From NCBI GenBank assembly GCA_026315105.1, contig CM048751.1, positions 338,690,649 through 338,754,648 on the forward strand: a stretch of 64,000 bases of DNA, written 5' to 3'. The DNA is from Locusta migratoria (lineage: Eukaryota; Arthropoda; Insecta; Orthoptera; Acrididae). The notes beneath the pieces were generated by a model that saw only the letters and a list, made by a program, of their open reading frames with translations, searched no databases and was not told where the DNA came from. Below are positions 9,713-21,080 of the stretch, one piece after another (positions within the stretch are counted from its first letter, which is position 1; each line of letters begins with the position of its first letter). The position numbers were made by a program, and so were the translations under genes.

Positions 9713-10842
9713 CTGTGTCTTTTCCATTTAGAAAACGAATCTCAGATCTGATTGCACACGCGGCGGCATTTTCAATTACGGCTCGCATTATAAAGAAGCA
9801 CTACAAAGCACACGTCGGCAGCAGCGATCAGGAATTGGCGTTCATGTCTTCTTGAGTCAGAGTAACTGCCGCGCATACTCGTAACTGCGATCGCATCGCT
9901 TTCGCGGATAGAAATAAACTCGGAACTTTGTGGACGACCGTCGTATAAACACAACTACCTATACTCTATTCGCCGAACCTACACAATGCGGGCAAACAAA
10001 ACGACACGCTCATCCCCCGTGAAGTGTAGTGCACGCCTGACCACGCGGTCACCGGGTGGGCGAGCAAGCCGAAGGCAACGCGCTTATCATGCGCCAAGAA
10101 TCTGAAATGAGGACTAATAAAATATGTACACAATTACGCTCTCATTCTTTCCTGCGACACAAGAGCTTTACTTGGATTTCAAGAGCCCCCCCCCCCCTCA
10201 CCAACACAGGCAAGACAATCTTCCGTAGACTCTCTTTATAAGGTTCCACAATTTTTTCACACGCATTCAAATGTGTATTACAATATTTAGAGCGTAGATT
10301 GATCATTCGTCATTACTGGTTACTTTGTCAGGCACTACATCTATATAATTATTTTTTACACACTGTCCGATACAAATACTTAACTTCCAAGCAGACAGAA
10401 GGTCCCATTCTTTTTTGCCATCCCACTGTCAGGACTTAAGTTTCCAGTATACCGCAAAGATAGCACAAGTTATCATAAAAGAGTGCAAACGTTGACTATT
10501 GTCGGCAACTCGGTATTGCCGTTGTTGACAGCTACACATCATGGCAGGGGTCGGGAGAGGGGTGCGAAGGGTGGGCTCTCATTTTGTATTGCCACCCAGG
10601 GCCTCCAACACACATAGCCAGCGACTGCAATTAAATCACTTTTATTATCTCTATTGAAACGTTTCCTGTCCAAAAAAAAAAAAAAAAAAAAAAAAAAACC
10701 CTCTTCAATAACAAAACATCTTGAGAGTGAGAAAAAACCACTGCTGCTATTCCACATCGCCCCCCCCCCCATGGTTCTTTGTTGAGTACGTGCGTGACAA
10801 GCACGGGGCCCTGAGCTGATGCAGTCTTTCTTCCTTTCCTCC
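9713..10842. other. Unassigned DNA, possibly terminal-repeat debris of a Penelope-like element on the left
   Basis: The first few hundred bases next to the hammerhead-like hairpin are CpG-rich and may belong to the same retroelement terminal repeat. Further right there is a 26-base A run (10673-10698) and a C run near 10760. No gene is evident. Confidence 0.3.
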
Positions 10843-11041
10843 AAATGTTCAAATGTTTGTATAGCTTATGGGACTTAACTACGGGGTCATCAATCCCTAA
10901 ATTTACAAATTACTTACGAACTAACTAACACTAAGGACGGCACAAATATCCATGCCCGAGGGGGGATTCGAACCCCCGACCGTAGTGGCCGTGCAGACCG
11001 TGACTGGCGCGCCTCAGTCCCCTCGGCCACCTCGGCCGGCC
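10843..11041 (-). mobile_element. tRNA-derived SINE with 10-bp target duplication
   Basis: Complete minus-strand copy: the tail begins at the left (TTCAAATGTTTGTATAGC) and the tRNA-like head, with B box GGTTCGAATCC, ends at the right. Target duplication CCTTTCCTCC is at 10833-10842 and 11042-11051. Confidence 0.9.
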
Positions 11042-11051
11042 CCTTTCCTCC

Positions 11052-11836
11052 CTAACTGCATTTGCTTTCCCTTCGCCTCCTTTCCCATTCTCACTTCTTC
11101 CCCTTCCCACCGAAGGACCGATAACCTTAGCAGTTTTGTCCCCCTATCCCAACAAACCAACCAGCTGTTCCACGTGGATCGATACTAGGTTCCCCTTTGC
11201 TCTTGTTATCAATATAAATAAAAATCAATTGCAGTATATATGAAACATCGTCAGTTGAGCACAGATCGACGCATTGGACAGAATTTTTTGTTGTATCTGT
11301 AATCAAATAGACGGTTTGTATTCACTAGAAATTCTTAAAGTTGCCTGTAAAATTGTAATATACAGGAAACCTGAAAGTGATTTTTCTGTGGTTTTTTGTG
11401 ATCAAGACAAACTCACGATTGAAATGAGTCATTATGTTTTTGTTTGTTTGTTCATTATGGTCTCGGAGAAATTATACGGAAAAACAAAATTCGAGACTGT
11501 AACAAACTAAATTCGAAAAACTGAAAAAAATCACAAGTTTCTAATGCTCTTATATTTGATAGATCACATATGGCATGTACATTACTGGCCCACTTTACGT
11601 TACGGCAGTAACACTAAAAGTGGGCCTTTGCGATCTTCTTTTGACAGCTCTAAATTTAAATAAAAATAACAGCTTAAACATTCATCTGACACGAAACTTG
11701 AATAATCGAATTTGTAGAGGAGAAAATTCTCTACAACTTTGCTCACTTATGTTTTTTCCATATCTCGTATCCTTTGAGAGATATTTTCAAAAATAACGGA
11801 GATTTGACACCCTCCATTGAATTAACGAAATCCAGC
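11052..11836. other. No recognised gene; one short perfect inverted repeat
   Basis: AT-rich sequence with no family motif. GGCCCACTTT at 11588-11597 pairs with AAAGTGGGCC at 11617-11626 around a 19-nt spacer. This may be a chance hairpin or the core of a small MITE. Confidence 0.35.
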
Positions 11837-11995
11837 CGTTCGGAGATGTCACGTGACATTCCTCGCCCAGAACTCTCTTGCGTTGCGTATTTGATGATTT
11901 TCTTATTAGGAAAAAAATTAGGAAATTTCTTATTGTAATTTACACATTGTCATCTTAAAGCAATGGCGCACTGAAGTATTAACAAAAACACGTCG
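11837..11995 (-). repeat. Unclassified dispersed repeat, copy 1
   Basis: The minus strand shares ordered blocks with the plus strand at about 34283-34440: CAGTGCGCCATTGCTTT near one end, AAGAAAATCAT in the middle, and GGGCGAGG.ATGTCACGTGAC at the other end. The two copies differ by substitutions and a gap. The family is unknown to me. Confidence 0.5.
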
Positions 11996-12104
11996 CTCTT
12001 CGTACGATAAATGATAATCTAGTTTCTAAAAATGCCTTATCATCATCAGTTAACTACTGCCATCAATAGTAGGAGAATTGAGGTCGCCTGTTCCAGTTTT
12101 TTGA

Positions 12105-12200
12105 TGTAGTATAGTGAGCAGCGTGTTGGACTCTAATGCTCTTGATCAGTGGTTCGGAACCCTCCACTACCCAAAAAATTTTTTCTCCTTTTTATATGAA
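12105..12200 (+). repeat. tRNA-like segment, possible SINE head
   Basis: TAGTGAGCAGCGTG resembles a D-arm and GGTTCGGAACCC resembles a B box about 45 nt downstream, followed by an A/T-rich run. The 3' half does not pair as an acceptor stem, so this is more likely a decayed SINE head than a tRNA gene. Confidence 0.3.
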
Positions 12201-12443
12201 AGGGTTTCGGGCACTCTTATTAATTAAATAGAGCTATGTTTTTCAATGTTTAAAGTTGTGCATATGTAAGAATGCTCCCTCTAAAATGCCTGTTTGTTCT
12301 ATTTCGTGAACATGCCGTGAAATACGTAACGACGAATTGAACAATGGTCTTCTGAAGCATATGCACGTAAACTGGGAGGATACTGTAATAATGAACTCTC
12401 TTAACAACGTACTGATACAGGTAGTTTCGTATATAAAGGAACA

Positions 12444-12640
12444 GCCAGCTGTGGTGGCCGAGGGGACTGAGGCGCTCCAATCACGGTCTGCATGGCCACT
12501 ACGGTCGGGGGTTCGAATCTCCCCCCCTCTGGCATGGATATTTGTGCCGTCCTTAGAATTAGTTAGTTCATGAGTAGTTTGTAAGTGTAGGGACTGATGA
12601 CCCCGTAGTTAAGTCCCATAAGCTATACAAACATTTGAAC
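12444..12640 (+). mobile_element. tRNA-derived SINE
   Basis: Plus-strand copy of the main SINE family: TGGCCGAGGGGACTGAGGCG A-box region, GGTTCGAATC B box, the GGGACTGATGACCCC body and the CATAAGCTATACAAACATTT tail. I could not see a clear target duplication. Confidence 0.85.
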
Positions 12641-13029
12641 TCCAACATTTCTGTGGCAAGTGTATTTTCTTAAAGAAACGGAAGAGAAGTGTATAATTGG
12701 AACAAATTAACTTGTTTATTATTTTTCTAAGCGTTTATTCACTATTTATGGAATATATTGAAAGACATTAATTAAGAATCAATGCATCTACTAAAACGTT
12801 TGCCTTTGACATGGTTGCTATGGAAGCTTTTAATGTCGATGATATTATCTTTCCTGTAGTTCAGATATGGCTTTGTTCATATTACTCTGTTCTGCGCTAA
12901 AAAAAAGAGGAAATATTCTATTTCAAACCGTGATTACGTTTTCTTTTACAGCTAAAATCACAAACGGAATAAGTGTGGTAATACTGAATTCCAAATAACA
13001 CCAGTACTTAATATATATACAAAGTTAGT

Positions 13030-13208
13030 GCCGCGGCATTGAGGCGCTATGCAACGCTGCGTGAGACCGTTCCCCGTTGGGCGTTCGAATCCGCCCTCGG
13101 GCATGGATGTTTGTGCTGTCTTTAGTTTAAGGTAGTTCATAAGAAGTCTGTAAGTTTTAGGGACTGATGACCCCGCAGTTAAGTCCCATAAGCTTAACAA
13201 ACAAACAA
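13030..13208 (+). mobile_element. tRNA-derived SINE, second subfamily, 11-bp target duplication
   Basis: The head reads CATTGAGGCGCTATGCAACG, then GCGTTCGAATCCGCC (B box), with the shared GGGACTGATGACCCC body and a (CAAA)n tail. Target duplication ACAAAGTTAGT is at 13019-13029 and 13209-13219. The same subfamily head appears at 38192-38380. Confidence 0.88.
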
Positions 13209-13472
13209 ACAAAGTTAGTACTATCAATACGTCATTTACAACAGTCATTGTAACAGTATCTCCCCAGTTTATGTACAGTCTTAGACAAAAAAATTGATCG
13301 CCGGCCGGCCGACGCAGAGGCAAAGTCCGAGTCGGTCGCGCAGTGTGGACAATAAATTCGATCGCCCCTCAGAATGCTAAGTCCGACGATGTGCACGACC
13401 TGGCAACACTGTAGAATGCGGTACTGTCAGGAGAAAGTGTTATGTCCTTCTTGAAACGACTGTGTGGTATAT

Positions 13473-13566
13473 GAGCTCGTGGTCTCGTGGTAAGAGTCGC
13501 ATTTACAAGTGCATAAGTGAGAAGACGCGAGATCGAATCCAACCACCATCAATTATTTTTTCTTTT
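13473..13566 (+). repeat. tRNA-like segment in copy 1 of the 2.1-kb repeat
   Basis: GTGGTCTCGTGGTAAGAGTC resembles a tRNA A-box/D-arm and GAGATCGAATCC resembles a B box 38 nt later, followed by a pyrimidine-rich run. The copy in the other 2.1-kb repeat lies at about 33187-33280 on the minus strand. It is probably a SINE head embedded in the repeat. Confidence 0.4.
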
Positions 13567-14502
13567 TTCAACCGCAAATCTGCTGTCTTCGTTATCAGTG
13601 TGGAAGAACCTCAAATGTAACAGCGAAGAGTCACAGAAATAATTACACAAAAGGGCTCGCTGCTGCATCAAAACTGAACTGTTTACTCTCGGAAGTATTG
13701 GGCACCGGCTACGGCGACGCGCCAGCGGCCGCATCGCGGCAGCCGCCTGCGGACTCGGTGACAGCGCCGCGCCGCTGTGAGTCTATTTACCGGCTGTTAT
13801 ATCCTTACTTCAAGTTCTGGTACTTATATTACAGTCACGTATTGAATTTTTCTGACATATGAACATAATCTAAACGTCGTAAAGTAGAATCGGTATAAAG
13901 GGTCATAGGGGTGACTATTACCACATTTTTCTTGAACGTCATCAGGCCGCTCAATCAGGATTCCTAGTCACGATTGTTACTAGTGACGAGTTATGATGCT
14001 CTCATGCTGACATCTTAAGAAGAAATAAATGACTGAGTATTAAAAGATATTTATACTCAGCAAAGTGCAACCACAACGCCAGGGTGCGCCCATTTTTTGC
14101 AAACAACTGAGACACCATTTAGTCGCACTGTAAGGACAAACGACCTAAAAAATTACATCATGTGTTAGTACTACACTATAATAATTCCAGTTGATTTCAC
14201 AAACAAAACATCGAATAGTGTGCTTTGGAAGTCACCCATTCCGCACCTACTCTTTCGATCACATGTCCTCAAATGTTTATGTTTCCCGCCCCTACTCGAA
14301 TAACCTACGACAAAAATTATTTCCAGAAAAAATACACGTCGAATATCGATTGGCGTCATAATTAGCTTGCAATCAGTTCGATTGGTAAACTACCAGAACG
14401 TTATCAGACTTTCCCATTATCAGAGAGAATATAGCAAGTAACCACAAGAGATTTCTTGTTGTTTTCGATGTGGATTCGTGCAATTCCTGTCACAAAAAGG
14501 CT

Positions 14503-14590
14503 AAAAAAATATACTCCAATGAGACCCGCACCATTGGCCGAAGCCACCTCTACGTGGCAGGCGACTACTTTACCGCAGAGCTAGCGAGGT
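14503..14590 (-). ncRNA. tRNA-like / Pol III-type segment, uninterrupted copy
   Basis: On the minus strand TAGCTCTGCGG matches the Pol III A-box consensus TRGCNNAGYGG at 10 of 11 positions. It is followed by two hairpins, GCCAC(6)GTGGC and CCAATG(10)CATTGG, and then a T7 run that could terminate Pol III. The copy at 32172-32248 has three substitutions relative to this one, all outside the stems. The B box is degenerate. This is more likely a decayed tRNA-derived element than a functional tRNA. Confidence 0.35.
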
Positions 14591-15396
14591 GCTTGCACAC
14601 GAGGGCTTTCCTACTGCCACATACATCAGTAGAACATATAACTCGCAACGTAAGAGACGAGATTAGTTGGAATTTCGCCGTGTAAACAATTTTATGGACC
14701 CAAAAGCATGAAAAAATAGCCTTCTGTCGCCTCTCGACTGAGAAACCAGTCAGATTATTCAATGGAAATTACAGGAAACATCAAGTGAATTTATGAGCAT
14801 AGTTCTGTGCTAACCAGGAAGTAAGACCTCGGTACCAGCGTTGACAGACTTACACTGCCATGTTGCCAAGCTTTATTCATACTATCAACAGGAAGAATAA
14901 GAGCCGAGGTGATTGCCAAGCGAGCTCGACAGAGACTTAGCTCTCGCCTCGCGCGCCTGCTGGGGGTCAGAATACCTACAGTATACGTCAGTGAGCCCTG
15001 CTCGCAATTCCGTAACTAGCTTTCATGAGCCGATCGTTGTCAGTAATAAAAATATACAGATGCACCGATCGCTAACATAGTAATAAGAGTCTCAGTTAGT
15101 TGGACATTCTGTCAAAAGTCTTTCACCAGTGCTGTTTCACATTTCTTCGAGCATTTCCATTCATTATACTGAAAACATTAGCTATAAGCGTTAGTTTTCT
15201 TTACAATTATAGACTCAGAAAATATCTTTCTTGATATCGCTGTCAGTGGCATAAACGAACGAAAAGAAATCAATGCAGCATTGTTTTCAAGATGTGATCA
15301 TTTCTGGGAAGGCTTCGTAACATGGAGTGCAAACGAAGAAGAGCTTCTGTTATCTAAACATGGAATTAGGGACAGTAATGTATAGATTAATTTATC

Positions 15397-15419
15397 CGTC
15401 ATAATCTCCCATGTTGTAT

Positions 15420-15453
<34 letters not shown>

Positions 15454-16737
15454 GGGTTGTTTCAATTTCTTATTTCATCCTCCTTCAATAGCTTCTAACT
15501 TTATTATGTTCTTTATTGCGGTTAGTTAAGATAATTTGATGATGTTTCTTTCTAAGTACTTATTTTCTTCTTTGCTCATGCTATTGTTGATTAATTGTTC
15601 CAGAAGTATAAAAATAATTGTTTCTTTAGCCTTTTATCATTCATTTAATACATATGTCCAACAAAAGTTAACCTCACTTAACCACTCCGACTGATATTTT
15701 TTTCCCGTATTTTTTAGGTCTCATTACTATGGATTTTACAAACGGCTGTATTTTCTCTTGGACCCATTTTCATTCTTATAATCCGTCTATTATTCTTTTT
15801 GTGTCGTCTGCACATTTTATAAGGTGTATATTCGCAACACTTAAACTAATATTTAATATTCATTCTAGTAATCGAATCACATAATCATAATGTATAAGAA
15901 TTTATACAACACTATTTATAATTTTCAACGTCTTTTGTGCGGTCGTTACCTGTAAGGACATCGATGGGAGTTATGTGCTCAGTATTTTTGCAAACACAGA
16001 ATATCAAACTGTCCAGTGTTTTTATACCTCCTAAGGAGACCGTTAGACCCGTAAATCAGTACGTGGCTTTTCCGACGAAATAGATGTTATTTTTGCGCAT
16101 CTCCTATAGTATTAAAGTGCGTATTGTTCTGAGATAGAGGGAGTGGTGCTGTGGCTATGGTTTGCGGTTATCATGCGGACGTGTACAGATCATCGTTATA
16201 ATATGCCATGGAAAATCATTCAGACAAGTGCTTTTGTCGTAGTAGTTGCATTAATAAACAAACTTTCTTCTTTCTTAAACAAACTTTCTTCTGGTAGGTA
16301 GTTAGTCTCACGTGTGTGAATAACATTCTGATCAGGCACTTTTCCATCAAAACTTTGTAGAGAGAAGAAACGTAGGCTTTTGCATTGTAAAATTGTACCG
16401 CGAACAGGTACTCCACTTTACTGAACCTGTGATGTTTCTTTTTGCAGGCAGGTTGAAGGTTACACTGAAAATGTATAAAGCAGGCAACTTGCATAAGCCT
16501 AATGGAGAAAATATTTCGAGGGAAGTTTCTATAGAAATACAACATTCCGTTCTGCATCTGTTTAACGTGTCTGCTTTCACACTAATGATCAGATATGCGC
16601 GGTTAACATCAAAATTGATCGCAGTAGTAATAATTTTTAAATTATTCTTCAAAGCGATAGATTGGCTGGCCAGTACTTACCTTTGTGCTGTACCACCGAT
16701 AGTGACACAAATGAAGAAAAAAAGAAAACGGACGGAA
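15397..16737. other. No recognised gene; T29-class homopolymer near 15425-15453
   Basis: AT-rich DNA. A long T run lies just outside copy 1 of the 2.1-kb repeat. Open frames at 16216-16557 (minus) and 16393-16839 (plus) overlap each other and show no domain. Confidence 0.4.
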
Positions 16738-16740
16738 AGG

Positions 16741-16771
16741 ACTAGCTTTCGGAACACAGTTCCTTCTTCAG
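16741..16771 (-). ncRNA. Second hammerhead-core-like hairpin (weak)
   Basis: Minus strand: CTGAAGA, extra A, stem GGAAC/GTTCC with a TGT loop, then GAAA. The CUGANGA and GAAA boxes flank a perfect 5-bp stem as in hammerhead stem II. The flanking bases do not form stem I, and stem III is not clear. It has the same extra A as the hairpin at 9671-9712. Confidence 0.25.
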
Positions 16772-16914
16772 GTGGGAAAGAAGGGAAGGTAATTCCCGGC
16801 CTAGGTCATGAGGATGGTGTTACGGAGTGTGGAAGTTAGAGATACTGTATTATAGTACTGAACCAAGTCAGAGAGGATATAATAACGAAAGAGGAAAGCC
16901 CAAGCAGTACACAC

Positions 16915-17035
16915 ACAGGCCGAGGGGACTGAGGCGCTCCAGTCACGATCTGCACGGCCACTGCGGTCGGGGGTTCGAATCGCCCCTCGGACATGGATAT
17001 TTGTGCCGTCCTTAGTCTTAGCTAGTTCATAAGTA

Positions 17036-17036
<1 letters not shown>
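16915..17036 (+). mobile_element. SINE fragment running into a (TA)n tract
   Basis: The tRNA-like head, including GGTTCGAATCG, and the first part of the body are present. The element breaks at TTCATAAGTAGTA, where a (TA)n microsatellite starts. The expansion may have grown from the GTAGTTTGTAAG region. Confidence 0.85.

Positions 17037-17110
<74 letters not shown>
17037..17110. repeat. (TA)n microsatellite
   Basis: About 74 bp of TA dinucleotides directly joined to a broken SINE. Confidence 0.95.
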
Positions 17111-17114
<4 letters not shown>

Positions 17115-17446
17115 AGTAGAATTTCCATCATTAATCAAATAATAATAATTTTTGGAATTTAAATAAACTATATTTTCGGGTATCACCTGCATATTCCATG
17201 AAATATGGACAGTTCTCCGAGAATTGGTGTCTCAGCTACCTGTGCGACAAATTCTGTTCCTAATTCTTTTCTGGTACAGCTAACGATAATGCCTAAGAGG
17301 ATACTGCAATTCATTCCCTGACAAACGGACTACATATTTGAATAAAGTCTGCTGTAATGATGGTGCTTTATTAATGAAATTACTGTGTCTAAAATGACCA
17401 TTTCTGAATAATCTTACACGACATACACTAATGAATGATGTGGTAT

Positions 17447-18700
17447 GTTGTTGTTGTGGTTGTAGTCTTCAGTCCGTAGACTGGTTTGATGCAGTTCTCC
17501 ACCTCCACGCTACCCTATATTGCGCAAAACTCTTCGTCTATGAGTAAGAAAGACAGCCCGTATCCATCTCGTCGTCAGTAAGAAAGACAGCCCGTATCCA
17601 TCTCGTCGTCTACCCCTGCGATTTTTACCCCACACGCTCCACTCCAAAACTAAATTGACGATTCGTTGGTGTCTCAGAATGTGCCCTATCAATCGATCCC
17701 GTCTTTTAGACAAGATATGCCAGAAATTTCTTTTCTCCCCAATTGTATTCAGAACGCCCTAATTAGTCACATGATCTACCCATCTACTCTTCAGCATTCT
17801 CCTGTTACAAGAAATTTAGAAATTTATCCTCTTCTTGTCTGAACTACTTTATCGTCCACGCCTCACTGCCGTACAAGGCCACACTTCGGACAAATGCCTC
17901 TCTTCTACAGAAATACTTTTCCTCCCATTGCATTCTACATTTTATGTCTTCACTACTCCGGGCATCAGAAGTTATTTTACAATCCAAATAAGAAAACTCA
18001 GCGGAGCGAGGTAGGTCAGTGGTTAGCACACTGGACCCGCATTCGGGAGGATGGTGATTCAAATCCACCTCCTGCCATCCTGATTTACGTTTTCCATGAT
18101 TTCCCTACATCACTCCAGGCGAAAGTCAGGATGCTTCCTTTCAAAGGGCACGCCCGATTTACTTTCCCATGCTTATCCGAAATAGAGATTGATGACCTGT
18201 CTAGTGCCTCCAAACCACAGCCCAACCCTCCAACCCTCCCCCCCCCCCCGCCACACACACACATAATTAGCAAATCTCATCTACAACTTTTGATGTCTCG
18301 TTTTCTAATCTATTACCTTCCAAATCACCTAATATTCTTAGACTAAATTTCATTACTCTTTTTATGCTGTTGTTATTGTTATTTCATACCCTCTTTTCAA
18401 GACACTGTCCATTCCATAGAATTGCTCTTAGAGGTCCATTGCAGTCTCTGACAGCATTACTACGTCATCGGCAATTCACAAAATCTTTACTTCTTGTCCC
18501 TGAACATTAATCATTTCTCCAAATTTCTCCTTTCTCTTCTTCACAGCCTGCTCAATGAACAGGTTGAACAACACTGGGGAAAAAGCTACAGGCCTGTGTT
18601 ACTTCCTTCCCAACTACTGCGTCCCTTTCATGCTCTTCGGCTCTCACAAAAGATGACTGGCGTTTGCACAAATTGTATACTACCCTGCGGTCTTGCTGTA
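17447..18700 (-). pseudogene. RTE-type LINE 3' portion, decayed, carrying a nested SINE
   Basis: The left edge has the (GTT)n/TCTTCAGTCCGTAGACTGG signature of the family 3' end (minus-strand element). The minus strand encodes broken pieces of the C-terminal region seen better at 43562-44272, for example SKRRDRLIGHILRHQRIVNL and ARSSEDIKCRMQW. A 33-bp local duplication (AGTAAGAAAGACAGCCCGTA) occurs at about 17545-17605. A different SINE interrupts it at 18001-18271. The right edge runs into a MITE at 18706. Confidence 0.75.
18001..18271 (+). mobile_element. Different tRNA-derived SINE nested in the RTE fragment
   Basis: The head GCGAGGTAGGTCAGTGGTTA and the B box GATTCAAATCC define a tRNA-derived start distinct from the main SINE family. 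The body includes the CATTTACTTTCCCATGCTT-type block, and the tail has C and (AC) runs. Flanks AAAACTCA (17993-18000) and AAATCTCA (18272-18279) are a likely target duplication with one difference, and joining across it restores the RTE sequence seen at 43.5-45.3 kb. Confidence 0.75.
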
Positions 18701-18705
18701 CGATG

Positions 18706-18924
18706 ATATGAGTAGCTTGTTATCAAAGGCGGACATATATCGTTTGCAAATAACTGAGATAAACCCTTTTTTATTACGAAACGTGGATTTAAAACGTATG
18801 CCTGTTAGTTTGGTCATCACTTAGTTGCAAATGATCACCAAAGCAGCATGGAAATACACGTTTCGTAATTAAAATGGCGTTTACCTCTATTATTTGTAAA
18901 CGACAGATAAGAAGCTACTCATAT
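18706..18924. mobile_element. MITE with ~80-bp terminal inverted repeats and TA target
   Basis: ATATGAGTAGCTTGTTATC at the left matches the reverse complement of the right end with one change (ATATGAGTAGCTTCTTATC). The similarity continues through TCGTTTRCAAATAA and ATTACGAAACGTG, so the arms cover most of the 219 bp and fold into a hairpin. TA lies at both borders, consistent with the Tc1/mariner superfamily. No coding capacity. Confidence 0.75.
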
Positions 18925-19312
18925 ATTTATGCAGATTCTGACCTGTACTGTCGGCATGAAAACTTCGGAGTATAGCCGCTGCACTTCTGTTAGTTGCTTA
19001 ATATAAGTATCACGTTAGTGGTATAGATGGTACGCAAAGGTTAGAAGCCTGGTATTGAGTAGAGGTTCCTCGTGGTTGGGTAACTGGTGCAATGGTCTTC
19101 TTATCAGCACCAAACTGCATCGTTTGATATGATTCAGCCAGTCATGCTCAATCTGACATGATGGACACGGAAATGTTTAACTGACAAAGGCCTCTTAGCG
19201 ATATTTGAACCCAACTTGTTAGACATCGTATACAAAACATTAATACAGTGCGTAAATAACAAATACGTTCTTCAAATATAAATAGATGAAATAACTTGAT
19301 ACCTATTTATTT
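18925..19312. other. Short unassigned stretch before a transposase remnant
   Basis: It may include the 5' part of the Tc1/mariner element whose C-terminal coding region follows, but frames are broken and I recognise no motif. Confidence 0.3.
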
Positions 19313-19640
19313 ACAGGACCACAGCCCCATCCATGATAGCTGCACCGTTCAAGAATAGTTTCACAGCGAAAATAGCATAAAGCTGATTGAGTTCGTTCCA
19401 CGGTCACCGGACCTTAATCCTATTCAGAATATGTGGGCGGAAGTAACAAGGTCGTTGCCACTTGGATCAAGAAATCGCAAGCGACTATTGGGAAAATATA
19501 GAACATTCATGGTGGCAAATAAACCACTATGAAACATTATCAAGGCAGTTAGTACAGTCAGTTCCAAGACGCCTTAGAAAAATATTACGAAATGTTGCTG
19601 GATGGATAGGCTATGGGAATAGCCCCTTCTCAAAAAATCA
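19313..19640 (+). pseudogene. Tc1/mariner transposase, C-terminal remnant
   Basis: The plus strand reads QDHSPIHDSC, the region of the second catalytic Asp in Tc1-like DDE transposases. The frame then gives FVPRSPDLNPIQNMWAEV, the classic PPxSPDLNPIENxW motif holding the third catalytic residue; here IENxW is IQNMW, so the Glu is changed to Gln. A frame change follows near 19455, and the tail continues as LDQEIASDYWENIEHSWW and then VQSVPRRLRKILRN. Tc1 transposases are about 340 residues, so only about the last third remains. It is not functional. Confidence 0.75.
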
Positions 19641-20348
19641 AGCAGTGTGTATGTGTGTGTGCGTATGTGCGAGTACGTAAAAGACAAGCAACAATAAAAA
19701 TGCATATAATATCAATGTGGAATGTTTTAATAACTTCTAAAGCTACAAAATTCAAGATTACCCAAACAATTTCCTGTAAATTACATAAAATGAAATAATG
19801 GAGAATGTATTACGATTTTAAAGTAGTTGGCAAAGGCAGTGCATTCCAGGTGTAGAGACTCGCAACAAGTGCATCTGTAAACAGCGCCCCACTCCAGCAC
19901 ACGCCAAAGACGTCATCTTGGTTCTGAACGCAGTGTGCCGACACTATCTGCACAGGTTTCTCGAAACTAAAATAAGACTTTATTCCGATTACTTTCTTCT
20001 TACCCGCACAGGAAGACAACCTAGGTGAGACCAAAATTCATGCAACACACACGAAAATAATAGAGGAGCTTTCCTGCACTCGGTAGCGGTACACAAGTAA
20101 TAACCTTTTGTGAGTAGCATATAATAAATTTCCTTCTCTCGTATCATAGCCCTTGTGTCAGTGTGAAGTGATAAACATGCTGGGGTTCCGAAGTTTGATA
20201 TGATGCCTATGAGTAATAGTAGTCCGGATCGTAAACATCATAAACTCCGGGACTTTCCTTTCTACATAACTATTCCTCACAACCCTTTATTTATGTAATT
20301 GCGGACATCAAATTTTTCTTGTGAATGAAAGATGTGTTACTTTACTTA
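19641..20348. other. No recognised gene
   Basis: Includes a short (TG)n at about 19647-19665 and otherwise unassigned AT-rich DNA. Confidence 0.4.
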
Positions 20349-21080
20349 CTATGCCACTAGCTATACCCGTCCATGCGTTGCTGTGGCTTGATACAGATTA
20401 AATGGAAAAGAAAGATAAGAGGAACCATACATTTCTTATATACGTAATTTCTTACTGCCTTGTGGATGGGAACTGGACATACGTCCTACATTCTCTGCTC
20501 CCCTTATATCTGTCCCCTCTCTCTGCACCTTTCCTCGTTCCCCTCGCTTTGTCCAAACTTCCTCCTTCCCCACTCCTTGTCCATTTTCTCCTCCCCATCT
20601 TCTTCCCTCTCTCTTTGTCTATCCGATCCTCCTCTCCCCTCTTTCTGTGCATCTGCACCTCCTCCGTCTCCCTCTACATCTCATCATTACGCTTTCCCTG
20701 TTCGTCTCCTCCTCACTTCTATTTCCTCTTAGAAATGTTTCTAACCTAGAGCCATGTTTAGCGTTATGTTCAAAATCGTACATTTCCGAAAGCTTTGAAA
20801 TGTTTACACAACGTTCTAATAAAATATGTGCATGTTTTCATATCCCAAATTTTTCAGTATGTGTCATATATGAATTTATATAAACTTTATAATTGGAAAA
20901 AGGCTTATACTAAAAATCGCAAAAGTAACGAATTTATAGGTTACATATAATATATCCAAGAAATGTGTATCTAAAAACCTTCCTGGGCTAGAATGCAACG
21001 TCGAGTCAGAATTTCAAAGCAATGGGTCAAGAAATTTCAGAGATTAACAGCTATACGCCTAACATTTTTATATATAGACA
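20349..21080 (-). mobile_element. Helitron-like non-autonomous element
   Basis: Read on the minus strand, the end at about 20349 is GGACGGGTATAGCTAG followed by T, which fits a Helitron 3' end (CTRR before T) preceded by a GC-rich segment. The other end near 21080 has TCTATATATAAAAATG, a plausible TC start. The interior contains a long C/T-rich tract (20490-20730) that recurs, as G/A-rich DNA, in the other members of this group. No Rep/helicase coding is present. Confidence 0.45.

Larger units (their letters stand above)
13271..15396 (-). repeat. 2.1-kb repeat, copy 1 (unoccupied by the Tx1-group LINE)
   Basis: The whole 2,126-bp block is present again, in opposite orientation, as 25848-26669 plus 32177-33482, where a 5.5-kb LINE splits it. 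Identity is very high by eye, with scattered single substitutions such as GTAGAG/GGAGAG. The low-coordinate end starts ATGTACAGTCTTAGAC and the high-coordinate end finishes GATTAATTTATC. TTTAT occurs at both borders of both copies, which may be a short target duplication. Ends do not form terminal inverted repeats, although TACAGTCTTAGACAAAAAAA resembles a Tc1/mariner end. The block contains two tRNA-like segments. Its class is undetermined; segmental duplication cannot be excluded. Confidence 0.85.

Noticed and set aside
13271..13300. Tc1/mariner-like terminal sequence at one end of the 2.1-kb repeat
   Set aside because: The other end of the repeat does not carry the inverted counterpart, so I do not call it a Tc1/mariner element.
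14171..14359. 62-codon frame open in both copies of the 2.1-kb repeat
   Set aside because: The copies are nearly identical overall, so the shared open frame carries no information about selection.
20402..20883. Several overlapping open frames, up to 115 codons
   Set aside because: They read through a C/T-rich tract of a Helitron-like element in two frames on the plus strand and one on the minus strand; composition explains them.
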